Shown: in pieces, positions 1-8,743 of the stretch
Numbering within the stretch: the first letter of the stretch is position 1
Layout of the letters: each line of letters starts with the position of its first letter
Assembly: GCF_001434295.1 (NCBI RefSeq)
Contig: NZ_AZFA01000001.1
Coordinates: forward strand, 1-64,000
DNA length: 64,000 nt
Source: Companilactobacillus versmoldensis DSM 14857 = KCTC 3814
GTDB taxonomy: Bacteria > Bacillota > Bacilli > Lactobacillales > Lactobacillaceae
Direction: 5' to 3'
The notes under the pieces: model-generated
Databases searched by the model: none
What the model was told of the DNA's origin: nothing
Seen by the model: only the letters and a program-made list of their open reading frames with translations
Made by a program: the position numbers and the translations under genes

Positions 1-67
1 TACCAGAAAGTTTAGACCCGTGAGTTTGCGATTTTTGTATATAAATGATTAATATTTTAAAAATGGA

Positions 68-130
68 GTGTTTATGTTTTAATATTAAACTATAATTAGA
101 TTATTATTAAAAGATTCTCTCAGAGGAGGT
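68..130 (+). promoter_or_regulatory. Probable promoter -10 and ribosome binding site for the carbamoyltransferase gene
   Basis: A TATAAT hexamer lies at 91-96, with no good -35 box at the expected distance. A strong AGGAGG at 124-129 stands 7 bases before the TTG start at 137, which fixes that start. Positions 1-90 hold no gene I can recognise; the in-frame stop near position 13 could close an upstream gene cut by the window edge. Confidence 0.4.
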
Positions 131-136
131 ACTAAT

Positions 137-1174
137 TTGGATTATCAAGGACAAGAAAGCTCGGTACTACAAGGACGCAGTTTCTTAAAAGAAAAGGACT
201 TCACACCCGCAGAATTCCAATATTTTATTGATCTCGGATTGCATTTGAAGGCACTCAAGAAGCAAAATATTCCACATCATTATCTAGAAGGGAAAAATAT
301 TGCTTTATTATTTGAAAAGACTTCAACCAGAACTCGATCCGCATTTACCACAGCTGCCATCGATCTCGGCGCTCATCCAGAATTTCTGGGAAAAGATGAC
401 ATTCAGCTCAACAAGAAAGAAAGTGTTGAGGATACTGCAAAAGTTTTAGGTAGCATGTTTGACGGTATCGAATTCCGTGGTTTTAAACAACAAACTGTTG
501 AAGATTTAGCAAAGTATTCCGGAGTACCAGTTTGGAATGGACTGACAGATGAATGGCATCCAACACAAATGGTCGCCGATTTTATGACAGTCAAAGAGAC
601 CTTTGGAAAGTTAAAGGGGATCACCCTGACTTTCGTCGGTGATGGTCGAAATAATATGGCCAATAGCTTTCTTGTTTCAGGCGCCATGCTTGGCGTTAAT
701 ATCCATATTGTCGCTCCAAAAGAATTGCATCCAAGTCAAGATATCGTTGATTTAGCCAAAAATTATGCCCAGGATTCTGGCAGCCAGATTGTCATCACTG
801 ATGATATTGATGAAGGAGTTAAGGGGTCAAACGTGATTTACACCGATGTTTGGGTCTCAATGGGTGAAGAGGACCAATGGGATGAAAGAATCAAGCTCTT
901 AAAACCATATCAAGTCAATATGGATCTCTTGAAAAAGACCAAAACACCTGATGAGCAATTGATATTTATGCACTGTTTACCAGCATTCCATGACGTAACT
1001 ACTGATTATGCCAAAAACATTAAAGCTAAATATGGGTTGACCGAAATGGAAGTTACCGATGAAGTGTTTAGAAGTAAATACGCTCGCCAGTTCGAAGAAG
1101 CCGAAAATAGGCAACATTCTATCAAAGCAATTATGGCAGCAACTTTGGGACATTTGTTTATCCCTAAAGTCTAA
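137..1174 (+). CDS. arcB: Ornithine carbamoyltransferase, probably catabolic ArcB type
   Basis: Interconverts ornithine plus carbamoyl phosphate and citrulline plus phosphate in the cytoplasm. In the arginine deiminase pathway it runs from citrulline towards carbamoyl phosphate, which gives ATP. The 345-residue length is normal. The carbamoyl-phosphate motif STRTRS is at residues 63-68, an SMG loop motif lies near residue 237, and HCLP is at 279-282. The SMG loop argues for ornithine rather than putrescine as substrate. Start is TTG at 137 behind AGGAGG. No arcA, arcC or arcD is visible, so the catabolic role is inferred from similarity; biosynthetic ArgF is the alternative. An argS T-box follows, which keeps an arginine theme. 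Confidence 0.9.
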   Translation: MDYQGQESSVLQGRSFLKEKDFTPAEFQYFIDLGLHLKALKKQNIPHHYLEGKNIALLFEKTSTRTRSAFTTAAIDLGAHPEFLGKDDIQLNKKESVEDTAKVLGSMFDGIEFRGFKQQTVEDLAKYSGVPVWNGLTDEWHPTQMVADFMTVKETFGKLKGITLTFVGDGRNNMANSFLVSGAMLGVNIHIVAPKELHPSQDIVDLAKNYAQDSGSQIVITDDIDEGVKGSNVIYTDVWVSMGEEDQWDERIKLLKPYQVNMDLLKKTKTPDEQLIFMHCLPAFHDVTTDYAKNIKAKYGLTEMEVTDEVFRSKYARQFEEAENRQHSIKAIMAATLGHLFIPKV

Positions 1175-1186
1175 CTATTAAAAAGG

Positions 1187-1215
1187 TTGAGTCGCGGTCG
1201 TTGATGTGCTAATAT
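1187..1215 (+). promoter_or_regulatory. Promoter of the argS T-box transcript
   Basis: TTGAGT at 1187-1192 and TAATAT at 1210-1215 are separated by 17 bases. They lie just downstream of the carbamoyltransferase stop and just upstream of the T-box leader. No clear terminator separates the two genes, so some readthrough is possible. Confidence 0.55.
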
Positions 1216-1423
1216 TTTAATGCAGAAAAGAAGGATTAATTAGTCGGTTATTTTCAAGCGAGATCAGATTTGGTGAGAGCTGGTCAAATTAATGTCTAAG
1301 TCGCACCTTCTCGACAATTAAATATTTATTAATGAGTGGATCTTAATCAACTAGAGTGGTACCGCGGGAAAATCTCGTCTCTTTCGATATGTATTTTTAT
1401 ATGTATTGGAAGAGCTTTTTTTA
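1216..1423 (+). promoter_or_regulatory. T-box riboswitch, arginine-specific, upstream of argS
   Basis: The leader carries the T-box sequence AGAGTGGTACCGCGGG at 1353-1368, close to the consensus AGGGTGGNACCGCGG. A likely specifier codon CGC (Arg) at 1302-1304 is followed by the conserved A. A terminator hairpin with imperfect arms, GTCTCTTTC near 1378 and GGAAGAGC at 1408-1415, ends in a T-run at 1416-1422. By the known mechanism, uncharged tRNA-Arg pairs with specifier and T-box and stabilises the antiterminator. Stem I was not folded base by base. Confidence 0.88.
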
Positions 1424-1437
1424 TTAGGAGGAAAAAT

Positions 1438-3132
1438 ATGGATTCAAAACAGTTAACAGTTCAGGCATTACAAAAAGTTTTGCCTGATGATATTAGTGAA
1501 GAACAAATTACTAATTTGATTGAAAAGCCAAAATCTTCAGACTTAGGTGATTATGCTTTTCCAACCTTTATCTTGGCTAAGTCATTGCACAAAGCACCTA
1601 ACATGATTGCTGAAGATCTAGTTGGCCAAATCGATCAAGATGGTTTCGAAAAAGTCGTTAATACTGGTGCTTATGTAAACTTCTTCCTCGATAAAGGAAA
1701 CTTTTCAAATAATATTTTGCACACTGTATTATCTGAAAAAGAAAACTATGGTAATGCCGATGAAGGCAAGGGCGGCAATGTACCAATCGATATGTCATCA
1801 CCTAACATTGCTAAACCAATGTCGATGGGCCACCTACGTTCAACTGTGATTGGTAATTCGATTGCTAAGATCATTACTAAATTAGGTTACAAGCCAATCA
1901 AGATCAATCACTTGGGTGACTGGGGAACACAATTTGGTAAGTTGATCGTCGGGTACAAGAAATGGGGTTCACAAGCTGAAGTTGAAGCTGACCCTATCAA
2001 TAATTTATTGAAGTACTATGTTCGTTTCCACAAGGAAGCCGAAACACAACCAGAACTTGATGACGAAGCTCGTGCATGGTTCAAGAAGATGGAGGATGGT
2101 GACCAAGAAGCCCTCAATCTTTGGACATGGTTCCGAAAACTTTCACTAGCTGAATTCCAAAAAGTTTATGATCGTTTGGATGTAACTTTTGACTCATACA
2201 ATGGTGAAGCATTCTATAACGATAAAATGGATGATGTTATCAAAACCATTCAAGATAAAGGCTTGCTAGAAGAAAGTCGTGGCGCTGAAATCGTTGACTT
2301 GTCTGAACTTGATTTATCACCAGCTCTGATCAGAAAGACTGATGGTGCTACACTTTATATCACTCGTGATTTAGCCGCAGCTATTTATCGTAAAAATACC
2401 TATCACTTTGTTAAATCACTATACGTTGTTGGTAGTGAACAAAGTGAACACTTTAAGAAATTAAAAGCAGTTTTAAAGAAAATGGGCTACGATTGGTCCG
2501 ATGATATCCATCATATCGACTTCGGTTTGATCACTAACGGTGGTAAGAAATTATCTACTCGTAAGGGTCGAGTTATTTTATTAGAGAACGTCCTCAACGA
2601 CGCCGTCGATTTAGCTAAGAAACAAATCGAAGAGAAGAACCCCGATTTAAAGAACAAAGACGAAGTTGCCGAAGCAGTTGGTGTTGGCGCTGTTGTCTTC
2701 CATGATTTGAAAAATGAAAGACGTGACAATTTCGACTTTAACTTGGAAGAAGTTGTTCGTTTCGAAGGGGAAACAGGACCTTACGTTCAATACACTAATG
2801 CTAGAGCTTTAAGTATTTTGAGAAAAGCTAAGACAGATGATTATCAAAATGCTGATGACCTTTCACTTGATGACAGCGAAGCCTGGGATACGATCAAATT
2901 ATTGCAACAATTCCCAGAAATCGTTGATCGTGCTGGTCAAAAGTATGAACCATCCGTAGTTGCTAAGTATGCATTGAAACTTGCAAAGAGTTTCAACCAA
3001 TATTATGCTCATAGTAAGATTTTGACTGAGGATGATGGCTTGAATGCACGATTAGGATTAGTAAAATCAGTATCGATCATCTTGCAAATGTCACTTGGTC
3101 TATTAGGTGTTAGAGCACCAGAGGAAATGTAG
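1438..3132 (+). CDS. argS: Arginyl-tRNA synthetase
   Basis: Charges tRNA-Arg with arginine; class I synthetase, cytoplasmic, 564 residues from the chosen start. The ATG at 1438 follows AGGAGG. A longer reading from 1336 would run through the T-box terminator and is rejected. The sequence shows the N-terminal Add-1-like domain, the HIGH-equivalent region around MGHLRST (about residues 125-131), a KMSKS-equivalent (KLSTRKG, about residue 370) and a C-terminal DALR anticodon-binding region. Expression is probably controlled by the upstream arginine T-box. A membrane-protein gene follows 13 bases after the stop, so the two are likely co-transcribed. Confidence 0.97.
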   Translation: MDSKQLTVQALQKVLPDDISEEQITNLIEKPKSSDLGDYAFPTFILAKSLHKAPNMIAEDLVGQIDQDGFEKVVNTGAYVNFFLDKGNFSNNILHTVLSEKENYGNADEGKGGNVPIDMSSPNIAKPMSMGHLRSTVIGNSIAKIITKLGYKPIKINHLGDWGTQFGKLIVGYKKWGSQAEVEADPINNLLKYYVRFHKEAETQPELDDEARAWFKKMEDGDQEALNLWTWFRKLSLAEFQKVYDRLDVTFDSYNGEAFYNDKMDDVIKTIQDKGLLEESRGAEIVDLSELDLSPALIRKTDGATLYITRDLAAAIYRKNTYHFVKSLYVVGSEQSEHFKKLKAVLKKMGYDWSDDIHHIDFGLITNGGKKLSTRKGRVILLENVLNDAVDLAKKQIEEKNPDLKNKDEVAEAVGVGAVVFHDLKNERRDNFDFNLEEVVRFEGETGPYVQYTNARALSILRKAKTDDYQNADDLSLDDSEAWDTIKLLQQFPEIVDRAGQKYEPSVVAKYALKLAKSFNQYYAHSKILTEDDGLNARLGLVKSVSIILQMSLGLLGVRAPEEM

Positions 3133-3145
3133 TAGGTGGAAAAAT

Positions 3146-4063
3146 TTGGATTGGAAACTTTTTAGGGAACTTTCTGATGTAAAATCAACTTTGTTAGACT
3201 TATGTCTATTCATATTGGTCGTAAGCTATTCTTTTACAAAATTTATGACATTTGATTTTGTCAGTGGTTTATTAGGATTGTTAGCCGTGGTGATTTTTCA
3301 TATCATCATCAATTTTCACAACAATTCCAACATTTATCGGACAGGAAGTTCGAAAAATTTTCGGAAAAAAATCAACCAGCTGAATATTAATCGGGAGAAT
3401 CTCTCCTATACCAAGAGAATGGTCTATATACTGATCATTATTCCTTTAGCAATCACAGCTTATTTGGTTTACAGTACCGGTTGGTTCGTCTTAGTGGTAG
3501 CTATTTTAGGGCTACTTTTAGGGTTCTTGTACACCTCTGGGCCGAAACCATTTTATAAAACAGTTATTGGTGAAGGAATCATGGCTGTGATAACTACAGT
3601 CGTGATTCCAGTAGCTTTTATTTACTTAGGAATTGAAAATTCCGGGAAATTGGATTCAAGTACGATCATCGATGTCATCGTGATCTGTCTACCAAATACA
3701 TTTGCCATTTTCTCTAGTATCTTAGCTGCAAATTTGACTGAGTTAGAGGAAAGAGATCCCGAGGCCGATACACTGGTTGAAAGAATCGGCCAACATAATA
3801 CGCTAAATTTATTCCGTGCCAGTTGGGCCTTAGCATTCCTATTAGTCCCGATCTTAACGATCATGCAGGTTATCCCGTATGTCGTTGATATCTTGATTTT
3901 GTTTTATCCGAGCCTTTGGGACAACTTCCGACCATTTCTTAAAAAGCCGACAGTCAATAATCTTCAATCAGTCTTGCAAGCAACTAATAGACTGTCAGTT
4001 ACCTACGTTGGACTATTAGCACTGGGAGCAATAATCACAGTAATAATCAGTCTAATCAAATAA
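3146..4063 (+). CDS. UbiA-family prenyltransferase-like membrane protein with degenerate motifs
   Basis: A 305-residue multi-pass membrane protein resembling MenA/UbiA prenyltransferases, which attach polyprenyl chains to aromatic rings at the membrane. Hydrophobic segments are spread over the whole length. The start is TTG at 3146 behind TAGGTGG; longer readings overlap argS. By eye, the first Asp-rich motif (NDxxD) falls at HNNSNIYR, about residues 58-65, and has no Asp. The second reads NLTELEERD and keeps only one Asp. The known family needs these Asp for Mg-diphosphate binding, so activity is doubtful. It sits after argS and before a terminator. MenA is the nearest family; the true function is unknown. 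Confidence 0.7.
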   Translation: MDWKLFRELSDVKSTLLDLCLFILVVSYSFTKFMTFDFVSGLLGLLAVVIFHIIINFHNNSNIYRTGSSKNFRKKINQLNINRENLSYTKRMVYILIIIPLAITAYLVYSTGWFVLVVAILGLLLGFLYTSGPKPFYKTVIGEGIMAVITTVVIPVAFIYLGIENSGKLDSSTIIDVIVICLPNTFAIFSSILAANLTELEERDPEADTLVERIGQHNTLNLFRASWALAFLLVPILTIMQVIPYVVDILILFYPSLWDNFRPFLKKPTVNNLQSVLQATNRLSVTYVGLLALGAIITVIISLIK

Positions 4064-4072
4064 ATTATCAAA

Positions 4073-4108
4073 AATAGGCAAATCCAGCCCACGTTGGATT
4101 TGCCTATT
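4073..4108. terminator. Bidirectional terminator between convergent genes
   Basis: A perfect 14-bp stem, AATAGGCAAATCCA at 4073-4086 against its complement at 4095-4108, with an 8-base loop. It lies between the UbiA-like gene and the convergent pseudouridine synthase and can serve both. Confidence 0.88.
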
Positions 4109-4109
4109 A

Positions 4110-5003
4110 TTATGTCAAGTTGTGATCTTGAATGAACTGTCTCATTTCTGCAGTCGGAGAAATTTCGACAATTTTAGTTTTATTACTAAATGGGATTTGA
4201 TATTGTAGTTTATAAGCTGTCAACATCATATTTCCTGATGGAATTGCTGAATTGTATAACTCATCGTTGACGATGGGCCAGTTACTGGCAGCTAAGTGGA
4301 CCCGGATCTGGTGCGTCCTACCAGTGTGAAGATTTAATTTTAAGAGTGCAAATCGATTACTTTTTTTTAATACTTTATAATCGGTTTGAGCTGGATCACC
4401 AGTAGCGATGACCTCCCGTTTGCGCTTGTCAGTCTGATCTCGACCAATTGGTAAATCGATTGTTCCCTGATCACCGATTGGTTTGTTTAAGTCAACAATG
4501 GCCAAGTATTGACGCTGTAGGATTTTTTTAGTTAATTGCCGATTCAAGATAGGAACTAGGTAAGGAGTTTTAGCTATTAAAACTAGTCCAGTGGTCAACA
4601 TATCGATTCGATGGACCATGTATGGTTTATTGGGTGATAAATAAGCTTGAACGTCATTGAATAATGAATCATTTTCAGTTGCTAGATTAGGATGCGTCTT
4701 GATATTGGCAGCTTTGTTAACGACAAGGATGTCATTATCTTCATAGGCGATATCGATTTTGCGATGGCCAGGTAGATAGATTTGGTCTGCCGAACGTGGG
4801 GGAAAATCAAAAATCAAGGTAATCTCATCGTTGTCATGGACGGTCTCATTAAAAGAGTGATAAGTCCCATTGATCAAAACATCTTGTTTAATGCGTAAAT
4901 AGTGCTGCCATTTTTTGGGTATTAGCCACTTTTGCAATAATTGCCGGACTGTTAAATCAGCTGTATCGGTAGGATGGTAAATGATTTTTCGTTGATAAAT
5001 AAT
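4110..5003 (-). CDS. RluA-family 23S rRNA/tRNA pseudouridine synthase, probable ATT start
   Basis: Converts specific uridines of rRNA or tRNA to pseudouridine. The catalytic motif HRIDMLTTG contains the family Asp (HRLDxxTSG), and HTGRTHQIRVH further on is also typical. The first conventional start is TTG at 4937 (275 residues), but the reading frame runs on upstream without a stop. Those extra residues complete an S4-like start (TVRQLLQKW). A good AAGGAG at 5016-5011 stands 7 bases before an ATT at 5003. I therefore place the start at ATT, giving 297 residues, with 4937 as the conservative alternative. It is monocistronic and convergent with the UbiA-like gene. The target site (RluD-like or YjbO-like) cannot be told. 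Confidence 0.85.
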   Translation of the reverse strand: MIYQRKIIYHPTDTADLTVRQLLQKWLIPKKWQHYLRIKQDVLINGTYHSFNETVHDNDEITLIFDFPPRSADQIYLPGHRKIDIAYEDNDILVVNKAANIKTHPNLATENDSLFNDVQAYLSPNKPYMVHRIDMLTTGLVLIAKTPYLVPILNRQLTKKILQRQYLAIVDLNKPIGDQGTIDLPIGRDQTDKRKREVIATGDPAQTDYKVLKKSNRFALLKLNLHTGRTHQIRVHLAASNWPIVNDELYNSAIPSGNMMLTAYKLQYQIPFSNKTKIVEISPTAEMRQFIQDHNLT

Positions 5004-5051
5004 AATTTCACTCCTTAAAGATTCTTTGGAAATAGGGAAATAGTCAGAGAT

Positions 5052-5080
5052 TATGGTAAAATTTGTTCTTACAGAGGTAA
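5052..5080 (+). promoter_or_regulatory. Extended -10 promoter for the class A PBP gene
   Basis: TGGTAAAAT at 5054-5062 is an extended -10 element without a clear -35. AGAGGT near 5072-5077 is the ribosome binding site for the ATG at 5088. Confidence 0.45.
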
Positions 5081-5087
5081 ACGTATT

Positions 5088-7160
5088 ATGAATAATAATC
5101 GAGGATTTTGGGATTGGCTGAAGCCAAAACTAAAAGTTGCTTGGTCATACATTAAAAGGTATTGGAAAAGGTTTCAAATTACCCGTTGGTTGATTTTACT
5201 GATTCTGACATTTGTTTTAGTACTAAGTGGATTTTGGACTTATAAAGCTAAAACCTCAAATATTGAGAATTTACAAGCATCATTACAAACAAAAACAGTT
5301 GTAATGGATAAAGATGGTAACAATGCCGGAGCACTGTATTCTCGCAAGGGAACTTATGTCAAGCTGGATAAGATATCTCCAAATATCCAAAATGCAGTTA
5401 TTTCTACTGAAGACCGAACTTTTTGGACTAATCCCGGATTTAGTATCAAAGGATACGCGAGAGCTGCATTAGGATATTTGCTCCATCGTGGCATCAGTGG
5501 TGGTAGTACCTTGACGCAACAGTTGGCCAAAAATGCTTTACTGACTCAGAAACAGACCTTATCCAGAAAAGGTGAAGAGCTATTTCTGTCGATCGAGATA
5601 AATAAAGTATATTCGAAAAAATCGATTTTGACGATGTATCTTAATAATGCTTATTTTGGCAACGGTGTTTGGGGCGTTCAAGATGCTTCTAAAAAATACT
5701 TTGATAAGGATGCTAGCAAATTAGATCCCGGCGAGGCTGCGGTGATTGCTGGGATCCTGAAAAACCCAAATGGCTATAATCCAATCGATAATATGGATAA
5801 TGCCAAGGCACGGCGAAATGTTGTTCTTGGATTGATGGTCGATAATAACAACTTAAGCGAGCAAAAGGCTAAATACTATGAATCGAGTAATATTGATCTG
5901 AGTGATGGCTATTCGGAGTCTAGTTCTTACAAATATCCGTACTTCTTTGATGCTGTTATTGATGAAGCAGTCAACAAATATGGTTTGAAGGAAGACGATA
6001 TTTTGAATGACGGTTATAAAATCTACACAACGTTGGATCAAAATATGCAAAGTTCAATGGAAAAATCGTTTGATAACAATTACTTGTTCCCAAGTAATTC
6101 AAGTGACGGCAAAGAAGTTCAAGGAGCTTCGATTTCTGTTGACCCTAATAATGGTGGTGTCCTAGCAGTAGTTGGTGGACGTGGTGAACATACCTTTAGA
6201 GGTTTCAATCGGGCTACACAAATGAAACGTCAACCAGGCTCGACCATCAAACCACTGGCTGTTTATACACCAGCAATTCAAAATGGCTACAGTTATGATT
6301 CAGAATTACCAGACCAAGTCACAAGCTTTGGTAAGAATAAGTACACTCCAACTAATGCTGATGGCCTTTATCAGGATAAATTACCAATGTATAAGGCCTT
6401 GGCTCAAAGTGAGAACGTTCCAGCGGTTGCCTTACTTGACAAAATTGGCGTTAAAAAGGGTGTCTCTTCAGTTGAAAACTTTGGGATCAAGGTCAATAAG
6501 AAAGATCAAAACTTAGCTTTGGCCTTAGGTGGTCTTTCAACAGGTGTATCACCTTTACAAATGGCTAAAGCATATACGGCTTTTGCTAACGATGGTAAAT
6601 TGGCCGATACTCACTTTATTACTAAGATCGTCGATGCAAACGGAACGGTCATCGTTGATAATTCTAACAATTCTACTAAACAGATCATTAACAAAGATAC
6701 TGCTAAAGAAATGACTAGTATGATGTTAGGAGTTTATAACGAAGGTACCGGTAAGAATGGGAAACCTTCCGGTTATAAGATAGCTGGTAAGACTGGTAGT
6801 ACTGAAGTTCCACGTTCTTATGGAGCCAACGGTACTAAGGATCAATGGATGATCGGCTATACTCCCGACGTTGTGACGGCTAGTTGGATAGGTTTCGACG
6901 ATACTAATTCGACCCATTTCATTCAAGGTTCTGATGAAAGTGCGATTGCACCATTATTTAAGAATGAAATGTCCAACATTTTGCCGTATACTAATGGAAC
7001 ATCGTTCAATACGAAGGACGCTGCTGAAATTGCCAGTGAAAATGACGATGATAACAGCAGTGACGACAATGATTTCTTTAAATCATTCGAAGATGGCGTA
7101 AACGGTGTAAAAGATAAAGCCAGTGAATGGTATAATGAAATCAAGAATTTCTTTAATTAA
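5088..7160 (+). CDS. Class A penicillin-binding protein (PBP1A/2A type)
   Basis: A bifunctional peptidoglycan glycosyltransferase/transpeptidase of 690 residues that polymerises and cross-links the wall from the outer face of the membrane. A basic cytoplasmic tail is followed by one membrane anchor at about 34-52. The GT51 domain has TEDRTFW with catalytic Glu108 and the GGSTLTQQLAKN motif. The transpeptidase domain has STIK (Ser385), SEN (441-443) and KTG (568-570). The C-terminus is acidic and Asp/Ser-rich. The start follows AGAGGT. YheA follows 13 bases downstream. PBP1A or PBP2A is equally possible from the sequence alone. Confidence 0.93.
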   Translation: MNNNRGFWDWLKPKLKVAWSYIKRYWKRFQITRWLILLILTFVLVLSGFWTYKAKTSNIENLQASLQTKTVVMDKDGNNAGALYSRKGTYVKLDKISPNIQNAVISTEDRTFWTNPGFSIKGYARAALGYLLHRGISGGSTLTQQLAKNALLTQKQTLSRKGEELFLSIEINKVYSKKSILTMYLNNAYFGNGVWGVQDASKKYFDKDASKLDPGEAAVIAGILKNPNGYNPIDNMDNAKARRNVVLGLMVDNNNLSEQKAKYYESSNIDLSDGYSESSSYKYPYFFDAVIDEAVNKYGLKEDDILNDGYKIYTTLDQNMQSSMEKSFDNNYLFPSNSSDGKEVQGASISVDPNNGGVLAVVGGRGEHTFRGFNRATQMKRQPGSTIKPLAVYTPAIQNGYSYDSELPDQVTSFGKNKYTPTNADGLYQDKLPMYKALAQSENVPAVALLDKIGVKKGVSSVENFGIKVNKKDQNLALALGGLSTGVSPLQMAKAYTAFANDGKLADTHFITKIVDANGTVIVDNSNNSTKQIINKDTAKEMTSMMLGVYNEGTGKNGKPSGYKIAGKTGSTEVPRSYGANGTKDQWMIGYTPDVVTASWIGFDDTNSTHFIQGSDESAIAPLFKNEMSNILPYTNGTSFNTKDAAEIASENDDDNSSDDNDFFKSFEDGVNGVKDKASEWYNEIKNFFN

Positions 7161-7173
7161 TTAGGAGGACTAT

Positions 7174-7512
7174 ATGAACATTTATGACAGTGCCAACAAA
7201 TTGGAACAAGATCTAAGAGCTTCAACTGAGGTATCAGATTTGAAGTTGGCTTTTGAGGCTGTTAAGGCTAATGACTTAGCATACAAACTTTTTGACAAGG
7301 TTCAAAATGAACAATTTGCCCTTCAACAAAAACAAATGCAGGGTCAAGAGATCACTGATGATGATGTTGAACAAATGCACAAATTGACTGACCAATTACA
7401 AAACTTCCAAGAAATCACTAACTTGATGGAAAAAGAAAAGAAAGTTGATTCAATGATGCAAGAATTGAACAAAATCATCTCAAAGCCTATCGCAGAAATT
7501 TATCAATGCTAA
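7174..7512 (+). CDS. yheA: YheA/YmcA-like protein of the YlbF family (UPF0342)
   Basis: A 112-residue, highly charged, all-helical protein of the Com_YlbF/YheA family (DUF964). Relatives YlbF and YmcA (RicF, RicA) form complexes that influence RNA processing by RNase Y in Bacillus; YheA itself has no settled role. The sequence is rich in Glu, Lys and Gln with coiled-coil character and has no catalytic motif. The ATG follows TAGGAGGAC. It sits between the PBP gene and the yhaO nuclease gene and is separated from yhaO by a terminator hairpin. Confidence 0.88.
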   Translation: MNIYDSANKLEQDLRASTEVSDLKLAFEAVKANDLAYKLFDKVQNEQFALQQKQMQGQEITDDDVEQMHKLTDQLQNFQEITNLMEKEKKVDSMMQELNKIISKPIAEIYQC

Positions 7513-7527
7513 TTTAATCCATTTTGG

Positions 7528-7558
7528 ACTGGGCTAACAATTAGCCCGGTCTTTTTTT
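7528..7558 (+). terminator. Rho-independent terminator after yheA
   Basis: ACTGGGCTAA at 7528-7537 pairs with TTAGCCCGGT at 7541-7550 around a CAA loop, followed by a T-run at 7552-7558. The yhaO start is only 13 bases further on, so yhaO depends on readthrough or an upstream promoter. Confidence 0.85.
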
Positions 7559-7570
7559 ATAGGAGGAACA

Positions 7571-8743
7571 ATGAAATTTATTCATGCAGCAGATTTACAT
7601 TTAGATACTCCTTTTGCCAATATCAAAAATTTTTCTAAGCAGCTGCAAAATGATCTTAGACGTTCAACGTATACTGCGGCAACCAAAGTTTTTGATACAG
7701 CTATCAAAGAAAAAGTTGATTTTGTTATTTTGGCTGGTGATACTTATGACAATACTGATCGTTCTTTGAATGCCCAGGATTTCCTCAAAAATCAATTCCT
7801 GCACCTCAAAGAAAATGACATCAAAGTCTATTTGATCTATGGGAATCATGACTATTATCGCAACGATTTTTCAACGATCGATTTTCCAGAAAACGTCTTT
7901 ATCTTTCATGATCAGCCTGAAACGTTTGAATTGACCACTCATGATGGTAAAAAAGTAGGCTTGACTGGTTTCAGTTATTATCAACGACATATTGATCAAC
8001 AGGTGATTAACGATTATCCTATACGTGGAAATTTTGATTATCAGATCGGAATCCTCCACGGAGGGATTGGCGACAACAATTATGCACCGTTCACTGTGCC
8101 AGAACTAATCGCCAAAGGTTACGATTATTGGGCATTAGGACATATTCACAAACGTCAGATATTAAATCAAAATCCCTACGTAATTTATCCAGGAGATACA
8201 CAAGGGCGTAATCCCAACGAGACTGGTCAAAAAGGCTTTTATTTAGTGACCGTTTTGAATCAGCAGACAACTTTGGACTTTATACCAAGTTCCAGTTATC
8301 TCTTTGAGCAAAAAAGAATAGTCGCTCAAAGCAGTGATAATTTAGCTAGTTTGACTACTGAAATTGGTCGTCAGTTGGAAGTCGATGTTCCAACTCTCTT
8401 CACGTACCAAGTGGAGTCAGCTCAAGTCTTGGATCAGGAAGTAGTTGCTGCTATTCAGCGTGGTGATCTGATTCAACATTTCGAGCGTCAGCAGTCAAAT
8501 GGATATTTGTATCAGCTCAAATTGAAATTTAGCCAGACTAAGCAATTGCAAGAAATTGACGCCAAGTATTGGCAAGATTCTGCCAAACAAGTTTTTGACC
8601 TAGATGACATCAAAGATTTGGATGCAAAACTATACAGTATTGATGTGATCAGAGAACATTTGAATGATCCTGATTTTTTGGATGAGATCAAGGATCAGAC
8701 GATTAATTTGATTAATCAACAATTTATTGGAGATAAACAGTGA
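7571..8743 (+). CDS. yhaO: Calcineurin-like phosphoesterase, YhaO family (SbcD-like nuclease subunit)
   Basis: A metal-dependent phosphoesterase of 390 residues, related to the DNA-repair exonuclease SbcD/Mre11. Metal-binding motifs are in order: DLHLD (8-12), AGDTYD (about 56-61), GNHD (about 94-97), HGG and GHIH (about 193-196). The C-terminal third is the family-specific capping region. Its stop overlaps the yhaN start (GTGA), which implies translational coupling. By analogy with SbcCD it should act with the YhaN ATPase on DNA ends. That partnership is inferred from gene order and family. Confidence 0.9.
   Translation: MKFIHAADLHLDTPFANIKNFSKQLQNDLRRSTYTAATKVFDTAIKEKVDFVILAGDTYDNTDRSLNAQDFLKNQFLHLKENDIKVYLIYGNHDYYRNDFSTIDFPENVFIFHDQPETFELTTHDGKKVGLTGFSYYQRHIDQQVINDYPIRGNFDYQIGILHGGIGDNNYAPFTVPELIAKGYDYWALGHIHKRQILNQNPYVIYPGDTQGRNPNETGQKGFYLVTVLNQQTTLDFIPSSSYLFEQKRIVAQSSDNLASLTTEIGRQLEVDVPTLFTYQVESAQVLDQEVVAAIQRGDLIQHFERQQSNGYLYQLKLKFSQTKQLQEIDAKYWQDSAKQVFDLDDIKDLDAKLYSIDVIREHLNDPDFLDEIKDQTINLINQQFIGDKQ

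Noticed and set aside
137-1174. Putrescine carbamoyltransferase
   Set aside because: The SMG loop of ornithine enzymes is present.
1336-1437. Longer argS start upstream of ATG 1438
   Set aside because: It would be translated from the T-box and terminator; the AGGAGG and family N-terminus fit 1438.
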